NCBI GenBank assembly: GCA_002360455.1 | Contig: DEQQ01000024.1 | Location: forward strand, 1 to 64,000 | Origin: Saprospiraceae bacterium UBA3362 | GTDB lineage: Bacteria > Bacteroidota > Bacteroidia > Chitinophagales > Saprospiraceae | Direction: 5' to 3' | DNA length: 64,000 nucleotides | Shown here: piece after piece, positions 9,152-16,900 of the stretch | Layout: the number at the start of each line of letters is the position of its first letter | Position numbering within the stretch: position 1 is the stretch's first letter | The notes under the pieces: generated by a model | Databases searched by the model: none | Told to the model about the DNA's origin: nothing | Seen by the model: the letters and a program-made list of their open reading frames with translations, nothing else | Made by a program: the position numbers and the translations under genes

Positions 9152-9613
9152 ATGGCAAATACATATACCCAAATATATTTACACATCGTATTTTCCGTAA
9201 AATGGCGACAAAACCTAATTCAAAAAAAATGGAAAGACGAATTACACAAATACATCTGTGGAATTGTAAACGGAAAAGAACAAAAAGTTTATGCTATTTG
9301 AGGAATGGCAGACCACATACATATATTGATAAGTATTAAACCAAACATTGCTATTTCAGATTTAGTCCGAGATATTAAAGCAAATTCATCGAGATGGATT
9401 AATGAAAAAGGATATATAATCGGCAAATTTCAATGACAAGAAGGTTTTGGAGCATTTTCTTACGCTCAATCACAATTAGATACGGTAATTGCTTACATAA
9501 ACAACCAAGAACAACATCATCAAAAGAAAACATTTAAGGATGAATATTTGGACATGTTGCAGAAATATAATATTGAGTATGATGAAAAATATCTTTTTGA
9601 ATGGATTGAATAA
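9152..9613 (+). pseudogene. REP-associated Y1 (IS200-like) transposase, two in-frame TGA
   Basis: Reading through two TGA codons (9299-9301, codon 50; 9434-9436, codon 95) gives a 153-residue Y1/IS200-like single-strand transposase. It begins MANTYTQIYLHIVFSVKWR, has the HUH motif in GMADHIHIL, the KANSSRWINEKGY segment and the YINNQEQHHQKKTFKDEYL end with the likely catalytic Tyr. Length and order fit the small TnpA/RAYT group common in Bacteroidota. The second TGA falls where relatives carry a nearly invariant Trp (W-Q-x-G-[FY]-G-A-F); the first falls where relatives mostly have Asn or Gly. TGA is the normal stop in this genome (rtcB and both kup genes end with it), so the gene is probably dead. 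Hairpins of the same type flank it, as in a REPtron. Confidence 0.8.
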
Positions 9614-9617
9614 TGTC

Positions 9618-9630
9618 GCTCCTACGGAGC
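9618..9630. repeat. REP hairpin right of the transposase
   Basis: GCTCC-TAC-GGAGC begins 4 bp after the transposase stop and is preceded by TAATGTC, matching the TAATATC-GCTC units at 8.9 kb. Confidence 0.6.
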
Positions 9631-9650
9631 ATAACTTCCTATCAGAAAAT

Positions 9651-9728
9651 CAGATAGACCAGTAGGTTTATCAACTTTACGATTTGACAGAAGAAGAGAT
9701 AAAGATAGTACAAAAAAACATTAACTAA
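9651..9728 (+). pseudogene. C-terminal remnant of Eco57I-like DNA methyltransferase / type IIG enzyme
   Basis: The 25-codon frame reads QIDQ(stop)VYQLYDLTEEEIKIVQ and ends in TAA. As I recall the family, the sequence (I)D-x-L-V-Y-x-L-Y-x-L-T-E-E-E-I-x-I-V-E ends many Eco57I-class and type IIG restriction-modification proteins, with Leu where the TAG now stands. Nothing of the catalytic part remains. It suggests a restriction-modification gene once occupied this site and was lost. Confidence 0.5.
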
Positions 9729-10060
9729 CAGAAATACCAATGCTTCACAGCCACACACATTGCCAAGCTACACAAGCCAACGCACAAGCCAATAGTCAAT
9801 CAGAACGAAAGACAGAAGGGCAGCAGCTAAGCTTTAGCTGTATAGAGGAAAGCACGACAAAGAGTGAAGGCTGGAGAAGCAATTCAAAGAATAAAGAAAA
9901 AACGAATCACGGAAGGTGGTAAGCAATACTCAAACAGGTGATAGTTTTTAGCTATTTTAAGCTATATAATAAAAAGAAATTTAGGGTGTTCTCTTCGTGT
10001 TATTAAGCATTATCAAAAGAGGGATAAAGTCGCTATGATTCTTCCCCTCTTCTTATTTTT

Positions 10061-10492
10061 ATGGAAACATTGCCATGCGAAATAGACAGTACTAATCTGC
10101 AAGTCACAGAACAAAAACAAAATCTTGCAGATGCACACGCCAGACGCAGGGACCTTTTCTTTGGTGAAACCGGAATCTTAGCTTATTGAAGAAGGATAAG
10201 AGACTATCTCGCCGGCAGGAAAGAAGGAATATCCGGAAGTGCTTACAAAAAAATTGCAGAAGAGTGCCCAAAGATGATTAATTATAAAAAGAAAATTGGC
10301 GCTTCTGCTCCCAAAAAATCCGAGCTAAAAACACAAGAATCTCCTGTTAAAAAAATCTCCAGCTCGGAAAATAAAAAAAACCATGAGGACTTATTGATCT
10401 TCATGGCTATTTTTTTTATTGTATTCAATTCACATTTGCCCTTCCATCTCATTACTCTACAAACACCTTACACATCATATTGTCTGCCTTAA
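10061..10492 (+). pseudogene. broken hypothetical gene with in-frame TGA
   Basis: From the ATG at 10061 a frame runs METLPCEIDSTNLQ..., meets TGA at 10187-10189 (codon 43) in the context GILAY-stop-RRIRDYLAG, and continues as ...KEGISGSAYKKIAEECPKM, then a Lys/Ser-rich stretch. It passes through a strong terminator hairpin at 10381-10413, so the true end of the gene was probably earlier. I recognise no family. The helical, basic middle part could be DNA-binding, but this is a guess. Confidence 0.4.
10381..10413. terminator. bidirectional rho-independent terminator
   Basis: CCATGAGGA pairs with TCTTCATGG (one G-U) around an 8-nt loop. It is followed by CTATTTTTTTT on the plus strand and preceded by an A8 tract that gives a U-tract on the minus strand. 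It separates the broken plus-strand gene from the minus-strand hydrolase-like gene. Confidence 0.75.
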
Positions 10493-12284
10493 GAAAATAA
10501 ACCGAAGGAGGCAAGGAGGAAAGAGAAATTTCATTTTCTCCTGCATTTACAATTCCAGTTTTACAAACTTTCCCTTGCAGATCGATAACAGAATAGGAAA
10601 TAGTTTTCGGACTGCTGAGGCTTATGCTCTTACTCAAGGGTTTATAGCTGCAGTAATATTTTTCTTTTTGAAATTGATGCGTGGAAGTCGGTATGCATGA
10701 CCCAGACTGATGTTCCATCACTGCGCGGTACTTGTATGGAGTAATCGCAACGGTATCCTGATACAAGGATTCAAACAATCCCCAACTTCCGTACCTTGAA
10801 CTTCGGTCTGCGATAAAAGAAAAGTTCTCACAGATCAATGGATCTGTACCGGATTGTAATGTTTTGATCAAGCTCAACCATTCATTGTATAAATTGTAGA
10901 TAGCAGTATCTCTATGCAAGTCAATAAGTGCCTGTCCGTAACTCGGCTCCACACCAAACGGATGAGCTGTAATATGATTTCCTCCCTCATAAAAAACCAA
11001 CTTTTTATTAAGTCTTTTAGCCAGATTTTTTATTTGAACAATTGCATTAAATTCTGTACTAAAATTGCTTCGGACTTCTCCGGCCAGATCTCGAACTGTT
11101 GCTGCAGAACCCAAGACATCCAATCTTTCATCAGACTCCTGAGATAATCCAAAATAAAATGTAGGCGCTATAGCATCATAAGAACTTAATCTCATCGTAT
11201 TGGCCACTCTCTCGCTTACATCATACCAACCTGTAAATGCACCGAGTACTCTTGTAACACGATCGATCTCACCTCCGTATTCTGTGGTCCAAACATCCAA
11301 AGCTCTTTGTATTGCAGGAACATAACACTCCGGCCAGGTGCCTGAAGGTTTACAAAATTTTTCATCCAACCAAACCGTCTGTCCAAAAATCCAGTTCCAC
11401 ACTTCATTACTGTACTCCACATACAGATGTCTTGAAGCTGACAGATTGGTTCTAAACAATCTTGCCATATTTTTTATATAGTCATCGCCTGCAGTATGAG
11501 GAATACAGACCCATCCATCGACTTGAAGTTCATTCATCAACTGAATCATAATTTCGTATGGTATGCCCTTGTAGCTTGTCCAAGTATAATCTTCTACCCT
11601 TGCCCTACTCGACCAGACTGCACTGTCTTGTTCCCAGGTCCAATCATCTTTTTGTCCCCAAAAATTAGTGTGACCCCAATCCATAAAACGAATGGACTTA
11701 AAGGGGCGCAGATAGGCCAGCCAAGTCGGGTTAAAAATTTGAGTTTGGTAAGTCTGCTCAAAGTCTTTATGGATGATTCTTATGTTTCGTATTGGATCGG
11801 AAGCAGAAGATTGCACAAGAATAAGTTGAATCTCTCGATTGATGTTTGTAGGCAAATAAAATGAGTATGTATGATCGTCTAATCTTTTGAAATTATCCAC
11901 TCCAAAATTAATATCAATTTCACCATTTCCATCAAAGAAAACTTTATAATCTCCAACTTTCCAGCCGCCTATTCTTGCCCAAATAGTTGCCACATATTGA
12001 GGTTTTACAACGCCGGGCAGTGTTTGCGGAATATGTGTGGGATATCCATCATTTCGAAAACTCATTTTATCTACAAGACCGCTGTCAAACTCTCCACTGT
12101 CATCTTTAGAGTACCAATTTCTACAGGCCTTCATCATATTCACAAAAGGTTGTTCTGTCCCCCAATCATAAAGTCCTGAGAGATTTGTACCGAACGCAAT
12201 CTTGCATGAATCAGGCAATGTTCCTTGAGCTAAAAGCGTATAAGACCAAAACCACAGAAGCAAAATAAAATGATATTTACGCAT
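10452..12284 (-). CDS. T9SS-secreted glycoside-hydrolase-like TIM-barrel protein
   Basis: I start at the ATG at 12284, where MRKYHFILLLWFWSYTLLAQ forms a signal peptide. The body resembles secreted cellulase-like proteins. After an N-terminal domain that could bind carbohydrate, a barrel region carries VEYSNEVWNW (Glu294, placed like the Asn-Glu acid/base of clan GH-A enzymes) and FYEGGNH (Glu433, placed like the nucleophile). The last 75 residues form a type A sorting domain ending in SLPPSVYFLKA and a short tail, so export by the type IX system is expected. The glycoside hydrolase family cannot be fixed by eye and the substrate is unknown. The gene stands alone, with terminator at 10381-10413. 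Confidence 0.75.
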   Translation of the reverse strand: MRKYHFILLLWFWSYTLLAQGTLPDSCKIAFGTNLSGLYDWGTEQPFVNMMKACRNWYSKDDSGEFDSGLVDKMSFRNDGYPTHIPQTLPGVVKPQYVATIWARIGGWKVGDYKVFFDGNGEIDINFGVDNFKRLDDHTYSFYLPTNINREIQLILVQSSASDPIRNIRIIHKDFEQTYQTQIFNPTWLAYLRPFKSIRFMDWGHTNFWGQKDDWTWEQDSAVWSSRARVEDYTWTSYKGIPYEIMIQLMNELQVDGWVCIPHTAGDDYIKNMARLFRTNLSASRHLYVEYSNEVWNWIFGQTVWLDEKFCKPSGTWPECYVPAIQRALDVWTTEYGGEIDRVTRVLGAFTGWYDVSERVANTMRLSSYDAIAPTFYFGLSQESDERLDVLGSAATVRDLAGEVRSNFSTEFNAIVQIKNLAKRLNKKLVFYEGGNHITAHPFGVEPSYGQALIDLHRDTAIYNLYNEWLSLIKTLQSGTDPLICENFSFIADRSSRYGSWGLFESLYQDTVAITPYKYRAVMEHQSGSCIPTSTHQFQKEKYYCSYKPLSKSISLSSPKTISYSVIDLQGKVCKTGIVNAGENEISLSSLPPSVYFLKADNMMCKVFVE

Positions 12285-12334
12285 AATTAATAATTGGAAT
12301 TGCAAAAGAAATACTTTTTACAACATCTCCAAAA

Positions 12335-12859
12335 TTATTCTGACTTTGGATCATAAATTTCTCCATCAGTGATCTGGTGAGTATTATCTGCGTCATCAAG
12401 AGCGACACCGGAGAAAGTCCCTGAAAATGCATAATAATAAGTACTTAATTTCTTTTTGGTAATTTTGATAGATCCTGAACAGGGTCCATCAGGCTCCATG
12501 AAAATAATATCCGTAAAAGGTTTTGCTTTGTCTTTGGTGTAGATAAAAAATGCCAAGGTATTTTCATCAACCAAAGAATAGGACTTTCCTACAGTAAAAT
12601 CAACACCCTCTAAAACCAATTGAAATGTTGAAACTCCGTTGGATTGGGCCGCAGTAACTGCTCCTATACCGCCTGATGAGTCTGCCCAGACTGTGCCTAC
12701 TATGTCAAAAAGAACTTCTTTTCCATCAAGCTTAAACTTGACATAGCCTTTTCCCGGTGTATTATTATTGTTGTTGTTATTATTTGTATTTTCATCTTTA
12801 GAACAAGAAGTAATCAAAATTAACAATGCAGATAGGAAATAAAAGAATTGCTTTTTCAT
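12335..12859 (-). CDS. small lipoprotein with Asn-rich linker
   Basis: A lipoprotein signal peptide ends in the lipobox LITSC (Cys20), followed by SKDEN and a run of eight Asn, a typical flexible tether after the lipid anchor. The remaining ~135 residues are beta-rich (KFKLDGKEVLFDIVGTVW, FSGTFSGVALDD near the end) and resemble the short DUF lipoproteins frequent in Bacteroidota. Function unknown. It lies 30 bp downstream of nothing on its strand except the hydrolase-like gene that follows, with which it could be co-transcribed. Confidence 0.7.
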   Translation of the reverse strand: MKKQFFYFLSALLILITSCSKDENTNNNNNNNNTPGKGYVKFKLDGKEVLFDIVGTVWADSSGGIGAVTAAQSNGVSTFQLVLEGVDFTVGKSYSLVDENTLAFFIYTKDKAKPFTDIIFMEPDGPCSGSIKITKKKLSTYYYAFSGTFSGVALDDADNTHQITDGEIYDPKSE

Positions 12860-12891
12860 TTTTATAAATTTATTTTTATTTTAAAATTTTC

Positions 12892-12948
12892 AGTCTCGAA
12901 CTCGAGATCCTCTCAGGAGTTTATATCATAAAATGTTCCATGAAATAG
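12892..12948 (+). pseudogene. remnant of a type A sorting domain
   Basis: A short frame reads SLELEILSGVYIIKCSMK and stops at TAG 12946-12948. L-x-x-G-V-Y-I-I-K is the closing signature of type IX sorting domains. Nothing recognisable precedes it, so this may be the last trace of a lost secreted protein gene, or chance. Confidence 0.25.
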
Positions 12949-13169
12949 TCCATGAAATTGTACTGTTCCAATGCCAACAGAAATGCTGCTTATAGCTCTC
13001 ATTCTTTCGACATTCAACTGTTTTCTAGCCAGTCCAAAAGGCCATCCTAACCGATGCCACAATATCATAAAACATGGTCATTGCCTAGGCTATAAATAGT
13101 TGTTGTAGTTGGGGTGCAATTGGACATACAAGAGAACACTGGGTATTGAATCATTAAAAATTTTATTGT
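12949..13169. other. intergenic, no gene seen
   Basis: The gap between the two small lipoprotein genes spans 12860-13169. Apart from the short sorting-domain-like remnant I see no RNA gene, repeat or convincing promoter in it. Confidence 0.5.
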
Positions 13170-13634
13170 TTAAAATACACCATTTGTAAATGTAAAGGAA
13201 TTACCTAAGCTATCAGTTACAACGGCTTCATATGTTCCATGAATCCCCGTGCGAGATCCATTGGCAAATGTTTTGGTCAGTTTGATTTTTCCTGATGTGC
13301 CATAATAATATCGATCTTGAACCAAAGTATAAAACTTGAAATTGTTATGATCCACATTGTATTCATTAGGCACAGAAAAATTAGAGATATTAAACTTCAA
13401 GCTGCTTAAAATCGGTACAACCGAATTGTCTTCTATTAAAGTATTGGATTTCCATACTGCATTTTCAATAAAGTTTATATTATTTACACCTTCTACTGCA
13501 ACTCCATTTATCAAAAGCGTTACTTTACCATCACTTTCCTCAACAGGATCTGTCGATGCTTTGCTGCAGGCAGAATAACTTAAAAGACTAATTGTAATAC
13601 CAAAATAAAATAAAATCCTTACCCATTTTTTCAT
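13170..13634 (-). CDS. small lipoprotein
   Basis: The signal peptide ends in LSYSAC (lipobox, Cys23), then SKASTDPVEESDG, a tether. The mature part (about 130 residues) looks beta-sandwich-like: GKVTLLINGVAVEGVNN near the start and SGKIKLTKTFANGSRTGIHG near the end. It resembles the neighbouring 174-aa lipoprotein in layout (anchor, linker, KLDG/LING opening, small beta domain) and the pair may be distant paralogues. Function unknown. It lies downstream of the Rhs operon on the same strand, but a gap of 320 bp with its own -7 box separates them, so there is no strong reason to call it an immunity protein. Confidence 0.65.
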   Translation of the reverse strand: MKKWVRILFYFGITISLLSYSACSKASTDPVEESDGKVTLLINGVAVEGVNNINFIENAVWKSNTLIEDNSVVPILSSLKFNISNFSVPNEYNVDHNNFKFYTLVQDRYYYGTSGKIKLTKTFANGSRTGIHGTYEAVVTDSLGNSFTFTNGVF

Positions 13635-13661
13635 AGTTAATAATTTATGTTAATGATAATT

Positions 13662-13669
13662 CAAAGATA
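13662..13669 (-). promoter_or_regulatory. -7 box upstream of the 154-aa lipoprotein gene
   Basis: TATCTTTG on the minus strand matches TAnnTTTG exactly and lies 28 bp before the ATG. No TTG is found at the usual distance, so the promoter may be weak or need an activator. Confidence 0.4.
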
Positions 13670-13939
13670 CAGCCTCAAAATACCCACTTATACATTGATT
13701 TGCAAACGGTTGAGCTTGTTTTGTGTGCGGAAGATTATCCAGAAGCTCAATAAAAATTGATCTTACTTTATAAAATCATGACAATAGTCCATCATTAGAT
13801 TCTATTATCAATTTGTCAAAGTATTTAATTTGTTTTTTGCAAAATATCGTTGCATTTGGTTTAGATTTTGTACAGACCGTCAAGATGATGATCTATGGCA
13901 GAATTGAAAGGAATAGAGAGAATGAATATTTTTTTAAGT
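13670..13939. other. intergenic, no gene seen
   Basis: AT-rich spacer between the RHS stop and the lipoprotein promoter. There is no frame of 60 codons or more on the minus strand, so no immunity gene is visible directly after the RHS protein. Confidence 0.5.
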
Positions 13940-13955
13940 GATTTAAATTTAAATC
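13940..13955. repeat. AT-rich palindrome at the RHS gene end
   Basis: GATTTAAATTTAAATC is a perfect 16-bp palindrome abutting the RHS stop codon. It has no GC stem or U-tract of a usual terminator; role unknown. Confidence 0.35.
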
Positions 13956-16900
13956 TTATTGCCCTCTTTGAGCTCTGTCTGACTCTTCATTTTCAATTCT
14001 TACAGTTGCATTTTGCCCTGTAATTCTCATTAAATTTGCTCGAATAGTATCGACATTTGTAATTCTAACTCCATTTTCATCTGTAGTAGCTCTTAAGAGA
14101 ACTGCTCTTAAAGCTCCATGGTTACCAAGGGATTCTTGTTGCCTTATAAATTCTAGTGCTCCTTGAGCCCCACCACTAAATGCTTCTTGATTACCCCAAC
14201 CAGCTTGAGCTGCCGAATTTAGTTCTTGAGTATAAGTTGCATCACCTTGTCTTGCAAGAGCCGTTAAACTTTCGCCAGGTAAGAGGTCATCAATTGATGA
14301 TAGGTTAGAAAGTCTATAAGCAATCAATGCAAGTTGTTGATTAAAGCCAATAGTGTGCGAATTAAAAGCAATATTTCTAGTAAAATTATCTAGGGTAATT
14401 AAAGTAGCTTGAAAAGCTAATTGTCCAGCAGATGTTAAAAAATCTGTATGATTTGGAACAACATTTTCTATTATGATTTGGCCTGCTCTTGCAGATGAGG
14501 TCCTGGGCCCATCTGCTTCTAAGGCTTCTTCAGGTAAACTTATTCCTACTATATCCCCTATTTGAGAAATTGCTTGGGCCCGACTTATATTGCCTCTGAG
14601 AAAACGATAAACCACTAAGCTAACCCTTGCACTCAGGAGAGTTTGACTCAATTCACTAGCAGATTCAAAAAATTCTGCCGCACCTTGAACTGCAGATGCT
14701 ATTGGTATAATTGCTGATGCAACATCTCCTGCACCCAATTGTCGTGTATAATTTGTCGCCAATGCATTCCTCAAAGTATAGTGACTTATTCCTGTTATAA
14801 CTGAATTTATTTGTTGTGCAGTTGGTGGATCATCCCCTTTTGGATCTATTATATGAATAGGATTATTTAAAAACGCAATATAACTGCTAAAGTTGGGATA
14901 CTTCTCTTCCATCGGATCCACACTCAGCCATCTTCCTACTCTCGGATCATATTGACGAAATTCAGAAGAAATCGAATTTCCCTTACCTTTAATATTACCA
15001 TCCTGCTCCATACCCTGGAAACCATATCGATAGTCGGATGTTGAAGAATCTCTTCCGGGCATTATCATCCCAAAGGGATAGTATTCAGTGGCTTTTCTTA
15101 TATCGACAGTATATTCTGTACTTGACGGAATTTTTCTATCAGACAATAATGTATTGATATCTCCAACTTGATTTTTTAATTCATATAGTTTAGCACCTCT
15201 ACTTTGTATCCATCTTTTAGGTTGAATTTGAACCAAGATAGAATCGAGTTGAATAGATCCTATGCGTTGTTCGGCATATAGTGGAAATGAATTCAATCTA
15301 ATTTGTGATGATTTAATATTGTAATCTGCCAAAATATTCCCCGCAAAATCTCTGACCGTCAACTCAGTATAGCTATCAGCTGACCCGGTAGTAACATGTT
15401 TTGTTGCTCTTCTTCCAAGAGCATCATAATTGAACCTGCTTGTCCCTTCACTATTGTTGAGTTCTCTAAGCTTATCATTTGCATCCCATCTCAAATTGAT
15501 ATTCCCTTCACTCACATCAGAAGTCAATCTTCCCTTTGCGTCGTATTGATAATTATTTTCAGATTGTGATGCAAGATCTGTAATATTTCCTGTGAGCCTT
15601 GTTCGGCTATTATCTAAGATGTGGTTCAATCTATTTTTGCGCAAAGGATCATATTGGTACCGCAATTGATCAAATCTATTTCCTCTGCCATCGTATCGAT
15701 CCAATGTTTGGATGTTTCCATTTTTATCATAACTAAGATCCATTCTGTATTCATTTCTTCCGTTGGTCATGGATTGAACAAGTCTATTCATTTGATCGTA
15801 TTTGTACTGATGTGTTCTTTCTGCATTATCCAGACCTTTATTCCAAATATTGATCTGAGAAATATTGCCACTATAAAGAGACGGCCCGGACAATGAAGAA
15901 GCTATCGGATGACCGATTCCCTTGTAATCTTGATTAAAATAATTTAATGAATAAGATAATTGATCTGGAAGAGATGAACCATTATCCATCGAACCACTGT
16001 TCAAACTTTTAAACCATCCATTGATTGTATAATTAAGATCCAGCGACTGAACATTTTCTGATCCTAAAACAGCTCTTGCTACAGGTCCATGCATATAATA
16101 TTCATATCGAGCATCTATATCTTTATAGATCTCGGGTTCCCATCTACTAAATCCTGTTTTGACAGAAGTAATTCGCAGATCCGCATCATAACTGTACCAC
16201 CTGTAAAATTGATCTGAGTAGCCTTCTTGATAGGCTACCTCATTCATTTTTCCTGATAGAATATCAACCTTGTATCGAATGCTTTTATACCGATGATGAT
16301 TGACAATGTCTGCTGCTATTCCAGGAATGCTTTGCAAATTGGCAAAATCTTGGATAATCTCTCTAGTATTTCCGGCAATATCATAATCAAAATAGAATGC
16401 ATGTTGTAGATTGGTTCCGGTACTAAAATTTCTAACCGCTGCCACTCGATTACGCAAATTACTTTGAGATTTCATTTTAAATTTATCCAATACATTTCTA
16501 TCCGCTGTACTCAGATCGTATGTAGTAACAGTATAATCTTTTTTAAATGTAGTGGTAGCCTCCAACTCGCGTCTATAACTAGAGTAAGTTGTACGACCTG
16601 CATCCATGATGGTATTGATATTATTAAATGCCTGAACAGTTCCTCCTTCAACTGTCCTTCCTCGAGAATCATATTTGATATAATTGGCTTCTGCACTGGC
16701 TCTAAGCACCGGGTCTTGACTAAGAATAATTCTACCTACTTCATCATAAACAAATTTTGTAGTACCGCCATCGGGAGTAGTTTTTGACAATTTCATATTT
16801 TGAGAATTGTAGCTGTATCTGGTTGTTAGATTTTCATCATGATTTGGAGTACCTGTTCCAGTAGCCACCCGCACTGCCAAAGGAGGAATGGTTTTTGTAA

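Noticed and set aside
9740..9922. 60-codon open frame (MLHSHTHCQATQANAQ...)
   Set aside because: Low-complexity composition, no homology I recognise, no promoter; it looks like a chance frame in decayed DNA.
9152..10492. Genuine stop-codon reassignment (TGA as Trp) in this organism
   Set aside because: TGA ends rtcB and both kup genes with clean family-length proteins; only decayed accessory frames contain internal TGA.
12335..13634. Small lipoproteins as immunity proteins for the RHS C-terminal domain
   Set aside because: They are 320 bp or more away, one has its own -7 box, and they resemble generic Bacteroidota lipoproteins.
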